A program made the position numbers and the translations under genes. Below are positions 26,602 through 35,724 of a stretch of 64,000 bases of DNA, piece by piece; within the stretch, counting starts at the first letter, position 1; every line of letters starts with the position of its first letter. The notes under the pieces were generated by a model that saw nothing but the letters and a program-made list of their open reading frames with translations, had not been told where the DNA came from and did not search any database. The stretch comes from Streptococcus suis (GTDB lineage Bacteria; Bacillota; Bacilli; Lactobacillales; Streptococcaceae): assembly GCF_002964045.1 (NCBI RefSeq), contig NZ_POPB01000254.1:45977-109976 (forward strand), read 5' to 3'.

Positions 26602-28940
26602 GGCTGAACTTTGAAATCAAGAAAATCCTCTGGTCGCCTCTTTACTGCTTGCTCGTGCTGGGTTTTCTGGGTCTGGCCTACCTTCCTATTTCTCAACGCC
26701 AAGTCCACCAAGCGACCTATGTGGAAACCTATAAAGAAGAACTGAGTGAACTGGCTAGTATCTTGGCAGATATAAAAATTGAGGAGGAGTCAGAAGAAGC
26801 ACCGCGGATGGTGGGCTTGAAATCCGATATTGAAAGTATCAGTCAGGCCTTGGATGAGGGGAAGTTTGAACTGATACCCAACTACCGCAAACTCATGTAT
26901 CAGGATTTGGACTATTTTATCAGTCGCAATCGACAGCTTTTTCAAACTCGGAATTCCTTGACACAAACGGAAGTCGAGCGTTTAGCCAGATGGAATGACT
27001 GGTTGCTTGCTTACCAATTGCCTGATGGTCCTGAAAACAAGGCTTGGTCAACAGGGCGTATTATTCAAGCCTACTTAGAAAGTTTGTTTGATTTTCTTCC
27101 TGTATTTTTGGTGCTTGGTTTTCTGCTTGCCAATCAGCTGTCGGAAAAGACACTGGCTCATCAAGTTTGGCAGTTGCGGCAATGGGATAGTCTGAGTTTG
27201 CAGGGGATGAGGCGTTTGGTTGCTTCCTTGTTTTCGCTTTTGCTGGTTGTGGGGATAGGCTTGCTCTTTATCCTGGTCTATGATGGGCTGACAGGTCAGT
27301 TGGCTTTATCTAGTTTTCAAGCTCCTCTTGAGATGTTGGGTCAGAGTCAGTTGATAGGCTCTTGGCTTTACGGGCTTCTCTTGCTTGGTTTTTGGCTGGT
27401 CTTGCTCTTAGCTGTTCGCCTGCTATTTGGACTTCTGGACCACTTGTTAGCCAGTCGGCTGATTTTTGTAGTGACAGGGTTACTATTGGCTCTGGGGCTT
27501 TCCTATCAGGCTGGTGCAGTAGCTGGTTGGTCAGGTCAAATTCTGCCTTTGTTCGCCTTTCCGAGTTTTTTAGACACAGCTGGATTTTCACAGGTCTTTT
27601 TACAGGTGGATGTTTTCCTCCTGCTGACCATTGGGCTTTTCGTTGCCTATTATGTGCTGACAGAAAAGAAAAGGCTGGTCTTGCTAGTTGGTCATCAGAA
27701 GGAGTTAGACACAGGGCGTTTGGACAAGGTTTGGTCGTTTGATGCTCTCCTCCTTAGTCGGCTCAATTCTTGGAAAGGGCTCCTCTTAGGCAACTTGCTC
27801 TTAGCTCTGCTATTTTCCCTAGTAACAGGCCTACAAAAGCAAGAGGTTGCCAAAGAGGAGAGGTTTTCGATGGAGTTGGTTGCCCAGTCCTATGAGCAAG
27901 ATGGGGCCTATGTGGAGAGTTTGCAGTCGGAAATCAACCGTCTGAGGCAGTTGGTCAAAGAGGATACGAGCTATCAAGAGGAGTTGGAGCTGAGGCTTGG
28001 TCTCTTGCAAGAATATCGTGTCTATAAGGACCTCTATGTCAAGCAATGGCAGCTATATCAGGAAAAACCTCAGGCTCTGCCGGCTAGTCACCTTGCTATG
28101 CTGAAGGCAGAGCAGGTCTATCTATGGGCTAGAGAGGAGAAAGCTTTTGCCAATGGTGATATTGGGGCCAGCCAGACGGTAGATAATCTTCGCCGTTACC
28201 AGACCCGCAATCAGGTCAGTCAGTATTACTGGAAGCAGCTGATGGAGACTGGGGTGCCAGCAACTAAGCGGGGCAAGGATGTCATTTTAACCAGCTTGGA
28301 AAATCGTTTTAACACAAATGACGCCTTGGTTCCAGTAGACGATCCCTCTTGGGACCGCTCCAGAGATCTGTCAGGTATCGGCAGCCTGCGCTCTCTTTTT
28401 GATGGTCCGGCCTATTTGGTGGTGCTCTTGCTGGCGGTTTGGATTGGCAGTCGGGGCAAGGCGGTGGAAGTTGCTGGAAAAAACTGGCGTCTCTATCAGA
28501 CCCAGCCTGTGGATTTGCGTCAGGTTCTATTCACCAAGTGGTTGCTGGGACTGGGGCAGGCACTAGGATTCACAGTGTTCTTTCTCGTTAGCCTTTTCCT
28601 AGTCAATAGTCTGGTCGGAGGAATCGGTTATCTGGAAGATGGCCTTATCTTGCTTTCACATTCGGAGAGGGGTATTTTTCTTGAACTCCTGAGGGGACAA
28701 GAACTCTGGGCTTGGTTCCTTCCAAATGCCCCTTATCTCTTGTGGATGGTGCTTGGCTTGCTTGTCTTGGAAATTGTTCTAGTCAGTCTCAATCATCTTT
28801 TGCAGGTTCGGTTTTCAAATCGCTTAGTGGTATTCATCCTATTAGCTGGTTTGCTGGCTCTGCTGGACTACCTCCTCTTTCAAGACCTGATTTTGGATGG
28901 GCAGGAGATCTTTAGGCAGTTAGCTCTGCTATTTTCATAA
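26598..28940 (+). CDS. Large ABC transporter permease
   Basis: 780-residue membrane protein. Two similar halves each start with a single helix (about 10-28 and 400-415), then a long polar coiled-coil external segment (about 30-160 and 420-590), then about five to six helices. This resembles two fused ABC-2 type permease subunits, so one chain can serve the single ATPase at 25717. It ends just before a bidirectional terminator shared with def. Substrate not identifiable. Confidence 0.82.
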   Translation: MRLNFEIKKILWSPLYCLLVLGFLGLAYLPISQRQVHQATYVETYKEELSELASILADIKIEEESEEAPRMVGLKSDIESISQALDEGKFELIPNYRKLMYQDLDYFISRNRQLFQTRNSLTQTEVERLARWNDWLLAYQLPDGPENKAWSTGRIIQAYLESLFDFLPVFLVLGFLLANQLSEKTLAHQVWQLRQWDSLSLQGMRRLVASLFSLLLVVGIGLLFILVYDGLTGQLALSSFQAPLEMLGQSQLIGSWLYGLLLLGFWLVLLLAVRLLFGLLDHLLASRLIFVVTGLLLALGLSYQAGAVAGWSGQILPLFAFPSFLDTAGFSQVFLQVDVFLLLTIGLFVAYYVLTEKKRLVLLVGHQKELDTGRLDKVWSFDALLLSRLNSWKGLLLGNLLLALLFSLVTGLQKQEVAKEERFSMELVAQSYEQDGAYVESLQSEINRLRQLVKEDTSYQEELELRLGLLQEYRVYKDLYVKQWQLYQEKPQALPASHLAMLKAEQVYLWAREEKAFANGDIGASQTVDNLRRYQTRNQVSQYYWKQLMETGVPATKRGKDVILTSLENRFNTNDALVPVDDPSWDRSRDLSGIGSLRSLFDGPAYLVVLLLAVWIGSRGKAVEVAGKNWRLYQTQPVDLRQVLFTKWLLGLGQALGFTVFFLVSLFLVNSLVGGIGYLEDGLILLSHSERGIFLELLRGQELWAWFLPNAPYLLWMVLGLLVLEIVLVSLNHLLQVRFSNRLVVFILLAGLLALLDYLLFQDLILDGQEIFRQLALLFS

Positions 28941-28946
28941 AAAAAG

Positions 28947-28980
28947 AAAAACTGGCTGAAAATTTTTCAGTCAGTTTCTT
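28947..28980. terminator. Bidirectional terminator between the permease gene and def
   Basis: Long stem AAACTGGCTGAAAA/TTTTCAGTCAGTTT, with A-runs upstream and a T-rich downstream flank, serving convergent genes. Confidence 0.85.
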
Positions 28981-28984
28981 ATGT

Positions 28985-29599
28985 TTATTCAATTACCAAC
29001 ATGCCTTCTTTAACGGCCAGTGGGTGTTCTGGGTCGATGCGGTCGTAGAACATGACACCGTTGAGGTGGTCGATTTCGTGTTGGACCACAATGGCATTAT
29101 AGCCCTTGAGCTTGATGCGGTGCTTTTCTCCGTTTTTGTCCATGTAATCAACAGTCACGCGCGCGTGGCGGACTACGTAGCCTTGGACTTCGCGGTCAAC
29201 AGATAGGCAACCTTCTCCTCCTTCAAGGGCGGCTTCTTGGACAGAATGAGCCACGATTTTAGGGTTGTACATGACCTCTTGTAGAGAGTAGGCTTGGGCA
29301 GGTGGATTGCCTTCTTCGTCTTCTGGGTTTGGGACCAAGACAGCAATGATGCGTTTGGAAACATCAATCTGAGGCGCTGCTAGACCAACTCCGCCACGGA
29401 GTTTCATTTTCTCCGCCATGACTGGATCCTGCGAATGTTTGAGAAATTGCAACATTTTTTCGCCTAAAATAATTTCCTGATCAGATAGGGGAAATACAAC
29501 TTCTTCAGCGACCTGGCGTAGGGTTGGATGCCCTTCACGGATGATGTCATCCATGTCAATCAAATGGGCAGCTTTTGTCAATCGTTCAATAACAGACAT
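28985..29599 (-). CDS. def: Peptide deformylase
   Basis: Removes the N-formyl group from nascent proteins. 204 residues, the longer Gram-positive type 2 form. Motif 1 GVGLAAPQ (about 68-75), motif 2 EGCLS (about 129-133, Cys metal ligand) and motif 3 QHEIDHLNG (about 173-181, two His ligands and the catalytic Glu) are intact. AAAGGAG precedes the ATG. It is a single-gene minus-strand unit. Confidence 0.97.
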   Translation of the reverse strand: MSVIERLTKAAHLIDMDDIIREGHPTLRQVAEEVVFPLSDQEIILGEKMLQFLKHSQDPVMAEKMKLRGGVGLAAPQIDVSKRIIAVLVPNPEDEEGNPPAQAYSLQEVMYNPKIVAHSVQEAALEGGEGCLSVDREVQGYVVRHARVTVDYMDKNGEKHRIKLKGYNAIVVQHEIDHLNGVMFYDRIDPEHPLAVKEGMLVIE

Positions 29600-29728
29600 A
29601 ATTCTCTCCTTTGAATATAGTTAAGATAAGTATAGCATGAAATGGGAGAGAATAAAAGTCGGACTTTTCTATCCATTCGCTTTCAAATCTGTTATACTAG
29701 TAAAAGACGAACGTTGAAAGGGAGAAAA

Positions 29729-30898
29729 ATGAAAAGAATTTTAGAAAAAGCCAGTTTGCTGGCCTTGTCCACCATGCTGGTTTCGACATTTGCAGTTTCA
29801 CCAGCTATTCCGCAGATGATTGAGTATTTTGCTCAGCAGGGAATTGCAGCGGCCCAGGTGGAAAATTTGATTACGGTGACCTCCTTTGCTATTATGGTTA
29901 CTCTATTGGCAAACGGTCTAGTTGTCCGTTTCTTGTCTGAACGAAACATTATCATTGCAGGGCTTTTGCTTATGGCCATCGGCGGAGCTTTGCCCATGTT
30001 TCTAACTGCTTATCCTCTGATTTTATTGGCTCGTATCTTGCTTGGTTTGGGGATTGGCTTGATCAATGCGCGTGCTATTAATATCATCGGTAATTTTTTC
30101 ACTGGTCAGGAGCGGGTGCAGATGATGGGCTTGCGTGGTTCAGCAGAGGTTTTGGGAAGCGCAGGGCTTACCCTCCTTGTCGGTTGGTTGACCCAGTTTG
30201 GTTGGCAACCTGCCTTCTTGGTCTACCTTTTTGCCTTGGTCATCTTGGCTCTCTTCCTTATTTTCGTACCCAAGGAGGAATTGCTGGCTCGCATGGAGGT
30301 AAAGGCAGAGGAGAATGCGCCCAAGGTCAAACTGGATAAGACCATGTGGATGATGGGCATTTATCTGGCATTCTTAGCCTTCTTTGTTATCAATGTCAAT
30401 ACCTTCCTGACCATTCGTATTCCTCAGATTGTTTTGGCAAAGGGCATCGGTACTGCTCAGCAAGCCAGTCTGATTCTCAGTCTTATGCAGGTCATGGGGA
30501 TTGTGGCAGGTACGGTCTTTAGTAGCCTGGTTGGTCGTTTGAAGGGCTGGCTTTTAGCTGTTTCCTACGTGGTCTTTGGACTCGCGGTTGTCGGCATTGC
30601 CTTTGCGGATAATCTCTGGGTGCTGGGACTCGGTGGCATGGTGTCAGGATTTTTCTACAGCATCATTCTGACCATTGTCTTTAGTCAGGTAACAGACCGG
30701 GCGCCTAAGGCCTTGCTCAATGCAGTCATGACAATCGTCCTTATGGGCTGCAATATCGGCGGTGCGACATCTGCCATCTTGCCGACTTATCTGGAAAAAC
30801 TCAACCCAACCCCAACAGGTGCCTTTGGTATTTACGCCATCGGCTGTGCCTTGATAAGCGCTGGCTTGATTTATAAACAACTGAAGAAGTGGGAGTGA
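29729..30898 (+). CDS. MFS transporter
   Basis: 389-residue major facilitator with about 12 hydrophobic helices. The loop after helix 2 (FLSERN) and the pattern ARILLGLGIGLINARA in helix 4-5 fit drug/cyanate-type MFS exporters (CynX-like). The frame is open from 29642, but the ATG at 29729 follows AAAGGGAG and starts before the first helix. The last codons (TGG GAG TGA) belong to repeat copy 3, so the repeat provides the stop codon. The substrate is unknown. Confidence 0.84.
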   Translation: MKRILEKASLLALSTMLVSTFAVSPAIPQMIEYFAQQGIAAAQVENLITVTSFAIMVTLLANGLVVRFLSERNIIIAGLLLMAIGGALPMFLTAYPLILLARILLGLGIGLINARAINIIGNFFTGQERVQMMGLRGSAEVLGSAGLTLLVGWLTQFGWQPAFLVYLFALVILALFLIFVPKEELLARMEVKAEENAPKVKLDKTMWMMGIYLAFLAFFVINVNTFLTIRIPQIVLAKGIGTAQQASLILSLMQVMGIVAGTVFSSLVGRLKGWLLAVSYVVFGLAVVGIAFADNLWVLGLGGMVSGFFYSIILTIVFSQVTDRAPKALLNAVMTIVLMGCNIGGATSAILPTYLEKLNPTPTGAFGIYAIGCALISAGLIYKQLKKWE

Positions 30899-31060
30899 GA
30901 AAGAACTCGACTGGTCTAAAAAGAGTTCGTCTTCTCACCCCCGCACAGTTGATTAGGTCAGATTTGGAGTGTAATACACGAACAAATCTGCCAATCAACC
31001 ACTGCGCTGAGATGTTGACACAAACGTTGAGTAGTAGCCGCTGGGCTTGAGCCCAGCCTC
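30889..31060 (+). repeat. Dispersed hairpin repeat family A, copy 3
   Basis: GTGGGAGTGAGAAAGAACTC to CTGGGCTTGAGCCCAGCCTC, nearly identical to copy 2 in its first 130 bp. It contains the stop codon of the MFS gene and ends 7 nt before the -10 box of the next gene. Confidence 0.9.
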
Positions 31061-31063
31061 TTT

Positions 31064-31072
31064 TGGTATAAT
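31064..31072 (+). promoter_or_regulatory. Extended -10 promoter driving a probable leaderless mRNA
   Basis: TGGTATAAT, with the ATG of the acetyltransferase gene only 6 nt downstream, so the predicted transcription start coincides with the start codon. Confidence 0.7.
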
Positions 31073-31078
31073 ATTCCT

Positions 31079-31705
31079 ATGTTAGAAAACAACCGCTTAA
31101 ATGAATTAATACTCCGTTTTCCCGAGGATGTTCAGTTGATTTTTAAGGACATGATTCCCTCCTATCAGCAGGGCTATGTGGATTATGTCTATCAGACAGA
31201 TCATTACGCCACCCAAAACCGTCGGATTAAAAATTTGGCAAAAAATTTCCGAAGAATGGATTATTTTTACATCATGCCCCTGCCCCAGGATCTGGCATTG
31301 GAAATTGCTAACCAATGGTGCTATCAACCACCTTTGGATGCCTATACGATTAGTGCAAACCCCGAGACTTATGCTGAGATGATTTTACCAGAGGCGCGTG
31401 GGGACCGCTTTTTTGCAGTCATCCGCAATGCCGCCCTCATGGGCTATTTCTGTATGGACCAAGATGGCGAGACCGTTGACATTCGTTTGGGCATGAAACC
31501 GTCTTTGACAGGTCAGGGAAATGGCAGAGCTTTCTACCAGACTATTGAAGACTATTTAGTAGAGCATGTTCAGCCAGCTAGTATCAACCTGACAGTTGCC
31601 AGCTTTCATCAAGCAGCTCAAACCCTCTTTCATGCTCTTGGATTTACAGAAAGAGAAAAGCAAGCAGACTATATCAAAATGGAAAAGAAACTCGTATGCG
31701 ATTAG
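31079..31705 (+). CDS. GNAT-family N-acetyltransferase
   Basis: 208 residues; the C-terminal 130 carry a GNAT fold, with the acetyl-CoA loop in LTGQGNGRAF (about 142-151) and SFHQAAQTLFHALGF as the motif B region. The N-terminal 80 residues are helical and unassigned. There is no ribosome site, and the ATG lies at the predicted transcription start, so translation is probably leaderless. It overlaps rsuA by 10 nt. The substrate is unknown. Confidence 0.82.
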   Translation: MLENNRLNELILRFPEDVQLIFKDMIPSYQQGYVDYVYQTDHYATQNRRIKNLAKNFRRMDYFYIMPLPQDLALEIANQWCYQPPLDAYTISANPETYAEMILPEARGDRFFAVIRNAALMGYFCMDQDGETVDIRLGMKPSLTGQGNGRAFYQTIEDYLVEHVQPASINLTVASFHQAAQTLFHALGFTEREKQADYIKMEKKLVCD

Positions 31706-32424
31706 ATAAATTTTTAGTGGATTGCGGTGTTGGCAGTCGAACAGAAGTCAAGAAACTCCTGAAAAACAAGCAAGTCACAGTCAATGGCCAAGTAGAGACG
31801 TCCCCCAAGAAACAGATTGATGAAAAGACGGACCAGATTGCAGTAGCAGGCCAGGTCTTGAGCCATGAAACCTTTGTTTACTATCTATTGAACAAACCCA
31901 AGGGAGTTATTTCAGCCACCGAGGATGACCGTCATCGGACTGTCTTGGACTTGCTAGATGATACAGCTCGCCAGAAGGAAATTTTTCCAGTTGGACGCTT
32001 GGACATTGATACCCATGGCTTGCTCCTTTTGACCAACAATGGCCAGCTAGCTCATGCTATGCTTTCTCCGAAAAAACATGTGGACAAACGCTACCGTGCA
32101 CAGGTTGACGGAATCATGACCCAAGAGGATGTCGAACGATTTGTGGCAGGAATTGAGCTGAAAGACTTTACCTGTCAGCCAGCCCAGTTGACTATCTTGG
32201 AGATGGCTGAGGTTAAACAGACCTCACTGGTTGACATTACTATCCGAGAAGGGAAATTTCACCAGGTCAAACGCATGGTGCAGGCCTGTGGAAAGACGGT
32301 GACAGACTTGCAACGACTGACCATGGGTCCTCTTCGCTTAGATCCAAAATTAGCGCTTGGAGAATACCGCAGGTTGACTGCTGCCGAATTAAAGCAATTA
32401 GAAGTCTTTGGTGTGGAATTATAG
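31696..32424 (+). CDS. rsuA: 16S rRNA pseudouridine synthase RsuA
   Basis: 242 residues. An N-terminal S4 RNA-binding domain (MRLDKFLVDCGVGSRTEVKKLLKNKQVTVNG) is followed by the synthase domain with catalytic Asp in GRLDIDTHGLLLLTN (about 99-113) and the late motif EGKFHQVKRM. RsuA makes pseudouridine 516 in 16S rRNA; the RluB/E/F branch is an alternative, but the short length favours RsuA. Translation is coupled to the overlapping acetyltransferase gene. Confidence 0.88.
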   Translation: MRLDKFLVDCGVGSRTEVKKLLKNKQVTVNGQVETSPKKQIDEKTDQIAVAGQVLSHETFVYYLLNKPKGVISATEDDRHRTVLDLLDDTARQKEIFPVGRLDIDTHGLLLLTNNGQLAHAMLSPKKHVDKRYRAQVDGIMTQEDVERFVAGIELKDFTCQPAQLTILEMAEVKQTSLVDITIREGKFHQVKRMVQACGKTVTDLQRLTMGPLRLDPKLALGEYRRLTAAELKQLEVFGVEL

Positions 32425-32436
32425 ATAAATAGAAGA

Positions 32437-32467
32437 GACTTGCTCCCGATTGGAAGCAAGTCCTTTT
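32437..32467. terminator. Terminator between rsuA and xpt
   Basis: Stem GACTTGCT/AGCAAGTC with a 10-nt loop, then CTTTTAA; it lies between convergent genes. Confidence 0.78.
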
Positions 32468-33047
32468 AAATATCCGCAGCTGCAAAAACAACCTGTCCAT
32501 CTTGAAATTTTTCAATACGAGCGAGAGAAGTAACAGGGACACCTGCATCTAGTAAGAGCTGGCGACCGTCTTGGAAGGATTTTTCGATGATGATACCAAC
32601 CCCAGCCACTTGCGCCCCAGCCTGTTGGATAATGTCAATCAAGCCTTTTGCTGCTTGTCCATTGGCTAAAAAGTCATCAACGATTAGAACACGGTCCTCA
32701 GGTGACAAAAACTTACTAGCAATAGACACGGTGCTCGTAACTTGCTTGGTAAATGAATAGACTTCGGCAGTCAAAATGCCTTCGGTCATAGTAATATTTT
32801 TATGCTTTTTAGCAAAAATCATTGGCACATCTAAGCTTTCTGCAACATAGACGGCTGGTGCAATACCTGAGGCTTCGATCGTGACAACCTTGGTAATTTC
32901 TTTAGAGCGATAGGTATCTGCCAAGACCTGCCCCATTTCTTTCATCAAGCGAAAATCAACCTGATGGGTCAAGAATGAGTCAACTTTTAAGATGTTTTCT
33001 CCTAATACCTGACCCTCTTTTAAAATGCGTTCTTCCAAAGCTTTCAT
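32466..33047 (-). CDS. xpt: Xanthine phosphoribosyltransferase
   Basis: Salvages xanthine to XMP with PRPP. 193 residues from the ATG at 33047 (MKALEERIL), preceded at good distance by GGAGG; a TTG six codons upstream lies inside that site and is rejected. It contains [19 protein letters not shown] and the PRPP motif [17 protein letters not shown] (about 120-136). An extended -10 (TGCTATAAT) lies about 26 nt upstream of the leader, too short for a guanine riboswitch. It is divergent from the xanthine permease gene. Confidence 0.95.
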   Translation of the reverse strand: MKALEERILKEGQVLGENILKVDSFLTHQVDFRLMKEMGQVLADTYRSKEITKVVTIEASGIAPAVYVAESLDVPMIFAKKHKNITMTEGILTAEVYSFTKQVTSTVSIASKFLSPEDRVLIVDDFLANGQAAKGLIDIIQQAGAQVAGVGIIIEKSFQDGRQLLLDAGVPVTSLARIEKFQDGQVVFAAADI

Positions 33048-33080
33048 GTTTATCTTTTCCTCCAAATGCTACTTTTGTGT

Positions 33081-33086
33081 ATTATA
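33081..33086 (-). promoter_or_regulatory. -10 box of xpt
   Basis: TATAAT on the minus strand, extended by TGC upstream; a weak TTTTGA lies 17 nt further up. A sequence close to the lactococcal PurBox (AATCCGAA) occurs at 33122-33131, so PurR control is possible but unproven. Confidence 0.7.
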
Positions 33087-33200
33087 GCATTTTTTTGCCA
33101 AAATCAAAACAATAAACGAATTTTCGGATTGGAATTTTTTACAAATTGACAAAAATCTCTAAAGAAAACGAACGTTCTTTGCTCGATGGAGTGAAATGTA

Positions 33201-33229
33201 TTGAAAATGATTATATTTTCTGTTAGACT
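33201..33229 (+). promoter_or_regulatory. Promoter of the xanthine permease gene
   Basis: -35 TTGAAA (33201-33206), 17-nt spacer, extended -10 TGTTAGACT (hexamer 33224-33229). Upstream, GAAAACGAACGTT (33164-33176) loosely resembles a PurBox. Confidence 0.6.
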
Positions 33230-33263
33230 AATACCATTATTTAGGAATAAAGAAGGAGAAATC

Positions 33264-34571
33264 ATGTCTCAGAAAATAACAAATGAACATTCTTCGGATA
33301 TGCTTTACGGAATTGATGAACAACCACCAAAAGGGATGGCTGTTTTGCTTGCTTTTCAGCATATTTTAGCCGCTTTTGCAGGAATCATCGCAGTGCCTCT
33401 AGTCGTTGCAAGTGCCTTGGGCTTATCGGTAGAAGATACTTCTATTATGGTATCAGCCTCTATCTTTGTTGCTGGGATTGCCACCATTTTGCAATCTAAA
33501 GGTTTGGGGCCAATTGGTTCACGTGTCTCTGGTATGATGGGGACGGACTTTACCTTTGCCAATCCAGCAATCAGCGTTGGTAGTCAGTTGGGAATTGCTG
33601 GTATTGTAGGAGCAACCATTGCTGGTTCATTTGTAGAGATTGCTCTCAGTCGTTTTGTCAAACCCTTGATGCGCTTCTTTCCGCCGTTGATTACGGGGAC
33701 TGTTGTTTCCCTCATCGGTATTACCCTCATGCCAGTGAGTATGGACTGGGCAGCTGGTGGAGCTGGCGCATCAGACTACGCTTCAGTTGAAAATATCAGT
33801 ATTGCCTTTATCGTCTTGGTCTTTACTCTGGCATTGAATCATTATGGTAAAGGAATGCTGAAAACAGCGTCAGTCTTCTTCGGTATGGTCTTTGGATATG
33901 TCCTCTGTATTCTGCTTGGAAAAGTAGATATGTCTGCTGTTGGAGAAGCAGCCTGGTTTGCTCTTCCTAAAATTTTCCATTATGGTGTAAAATTTGACCT
34001 ATCTTCTATTCTAGCCTTCATCCCGGCCTATGTTGTATCCTTGATTGGAACGGTGGGGATTATGATGGCCATTGGAGAAGCCTCAAATCAAAAGATTTCT
34101 TCTGAGCGGGCAGCAAATGGTGTTTTAGCAGATGGCGTTGGTTCCTTGATTGCCGGTATTTTTGGGGCTGGTCCAAATACAGCCTTCTCACAAAACGTTG
34201 GCCTCATTACTTTGACAAAAGTTGCTAGTCGTCATGTCATGATTCTAGCAGGTATTATCTTGACCCTACTTGGTGTCTTTCCCAAATTATCAGCCTTGAT
34301 TTCCATCATGCCTCAGCCTGTTCTTGGTGGTGTTGGGATTATCATGTTCGGTTTGGTTGCTGCCCAAGGGATTAAGACTCTTGCAACGATTAAAATTGGA
34401 GACCGAGAGCTTTTGATTATTTCCATTGCCTTTGCGCTGGGGATTGGAGTGACCGTTCGTCCAGAATTATTGAGTCATCTTCCGTCGGCTCTTCAAATGG
34501 TCTTCTCATCAGGTATTTCAACAGGGACCCTGGCTGCACTTGTCTTGAATCTTGTCTTGAAGGAAAAATAA
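33264..34571 (+). CDS. pbuX: NCS2-family xanthine permease
   Basis: 435-residue nucleobase:cation symporter of the xanthine/uric-acid branch, with about 14 hydrophobic segments. Signatures: LAFQHILAAFAGIIAVPLV near residue 27, the intracellular GPNTAFSQNVGLITLTKVASR (about 305-325) and QPVLGGVGIIMFGLVAAQG. The start is set by AAGGAG 8 nt upstream of ATG (MSQKIT); the longer open frame is not needed. It is divergent from xpt, forming a xanthine uptake and salvage pair. Confidence 0.9.
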   Translation: MSQKITNEHSSDMLYGIDEQPPKGMAVLLAFQHILAAFAGIIAVPLVVASALGLSVEDTSIMVSASIFVAGIATILQSKGLGPIGSRVSGMMGTDFTFANPAISVGSQLGIAGIVGATIAGSFVEIALSRFVKPLMRFFPPLITGTVVSLIGITLMPVSMDWAAGGAGASDYASVENISIAFIVLVFTLALNHYGKGMLKTASVFFGMVFGYVLCILLGKVDMSAVGEAAWFALPKIFHYGVKFDLSSILAFIPAYVVSLIGTVGIMMAIGEASNQKISSERAANGVLADGVGSLIAGIFGAGPNTAFSQNVGLITLTKVASRHVMILAGIILTLLGVFPKLSALISIMPQPVLGGVGIIMFGLVAAQGIKTLATIKIGDRELLIISIAFALGIGVTVRPELLSHLPSALQMVFSSGISTGTLAALVLNLVLKEK

Positions 34572-34657
34572 GTAGTTTGTCAAAATGAAATCAGTTTGAT
34601 AAAAGAGGCTGAGCTCAAGTCTTAAAAATAGAAAACAGCTTAGAATTACTGGGAAGT

Positions 34658-34700
34658 AAATAGTCAAAAATGTTGACTATTTTTCTTTTCCTGCTATAAT
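34658..34700 (+). promoter_or_regulatory. Promoter with overlapping MarR-type operator
   Basis: Perfect inverted repeat AAATAGTCAA-N5-TTGACTATTT (34658-34682). Its right arm contains the -35 TTGACT (34673-34678); a 16-nt spacer leads to the extended -10 TGCTATAAT (hexamer 34695-34700). A third half-site TTTGACTA follows at 34711. The MarR gene at 35696 in the same operon is the likely binder. Confidence 0.7.
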
Positions 34701-34734
34701 AGTAAAAAAGTTTGACTAACGAAAGGAAGTTCCT

Positions 34735-35724
34735 ATGAAAGCTGTTGTGGTTTCAAAAGCTGGTGGGCCAGAGGTTTTGGAAGTAAAAGAAATTGCTAAA
34801 CCGCAGGTGAAAACAGGTTGGTCCTTGGTAAAAATCAAAGGATTTGGGATCAATCATTCGGAGATTTTTACTAGACAGGGCTTGTCACCAAATGTAGTAT
34901 TTCCACGGATTTTGGGGATTGAATTGGTCGGCGTCATTGAGGAAACGACAGAGCCAGAAAGGTTACCAGTCGGGCAAAAGGTTGTATCTATTATGGGCGA
35001 GCTGGGTCGAGCCTTTGACGGTGGCTATGCCGAGTATGCCTTGGTCCCCAATCAAATCCTCTACCCTGTCCAGACTGATTTGGGCTGGGCAGAACTAGCT
35101 AGCGTCCCTGAAACTTACTACACTGCCTACGGTTCCATGAAAAATCTCAAGCTGGAAGCGTCAGATCGGATCTTGGTGCGTGCGGGGGCTAGCGGGGTTG
35201 GACAGGCCTTTGTCAAATTAGTGCGGAGCCAGTTTCCAGACCTGCCTATCTACGCTTCTGTCCGCAAGCTAGAAAAGACCGATCAGCTGCTGGCCTCTGG
35301 TTTCAGCCAAGTCATCCTCGAAAAAGAGGGGCGTTTGCAGACAGATCTGACCTTCAGCAAGATTCTTGAGCTGGTTGGTCCTGCTACTCTAGCGGATTCC
35401 CTGGCTCATCTGGAGGAGGGTGGTATGGTCTGCTCGACGGGGCAGCTGGGTGGCAAGTGGTATCTGGAGGACTTTGACCCCATTGAGCAGTTGCGGCAGA
35501 ATGTCTATTTGACTACCTTTTATTCGGGCAATGTCAATCAGGACAAGTTGCAGGAGATGTTTGACTACCTAGCTCGTTATCAGGTGCCAGTTGGTCCTGA
35601 GAAGATTTTTAGTTTGGATACCATACAGGAGGCTCACCGCTATTTAGAGGGAGCGGAGGCTTTTGGCAAGGTGATTGTGCTGAATAGGGAGGAAGATGAT
35701 GACAGAATTGAGACAGCGGAGTAA
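34735..35724 (+). CDS. Zinc-independent alcohol dehydrogenase/quinone oxidoreductase family protein
   Basis: 329 residues of the medium-chain dehydrogenase/reductase superfamily. GroES-like N-terminal half (KAVVVSKAGGPEVLEVKEI), NAD(P) motif RAGASGVGQAF (about 148-158). Zinc-ligand cysteines are absent, so it is of quinone oxidoreductase type. It is the first gene of an operon with MarR, a compatible-solute ABC transporter and a SnoaL-like protein. Its 3' end overlaps marR by 29 nt. Electrophile or quinone detoxification is plausible. Confidence 0.84.
   Translation: MKAVVVSKAGGPEVLEVKEIAKPQVKTGWSLVKIKGFGINHSEIFTRQGLSPNVVFPRILGIELVGVIEETTEPERLPVGQKVVSIMGELGRAFDGGYAEYALVPNQILYPVQTDLGWAELASVPETYYTAYGSMKNLKLEASDRILVRAGASGVGQAFVKLVRSQFPDLPIYASVRKLEKTDQLLASGFSQVILEKEGRLQTDLTFSKILELVGPATLADSLAHLEEGGMVCSTGQLGGKWYLEDFDPIEQLRQNVYLTTFYSGNVNQDKLQEMFDYLARYQVPVGPEKIFSLDTIQEAHRYLEGAEAFGKVIVLNREEDDDRIETAE

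Noticed and set aside
33048..33263. Guanine riboswitch between xpt and the permease gene
   Set aside because: The conserved purine-aptamer core is absent and the predicted xpt leader is only about 26 nt.
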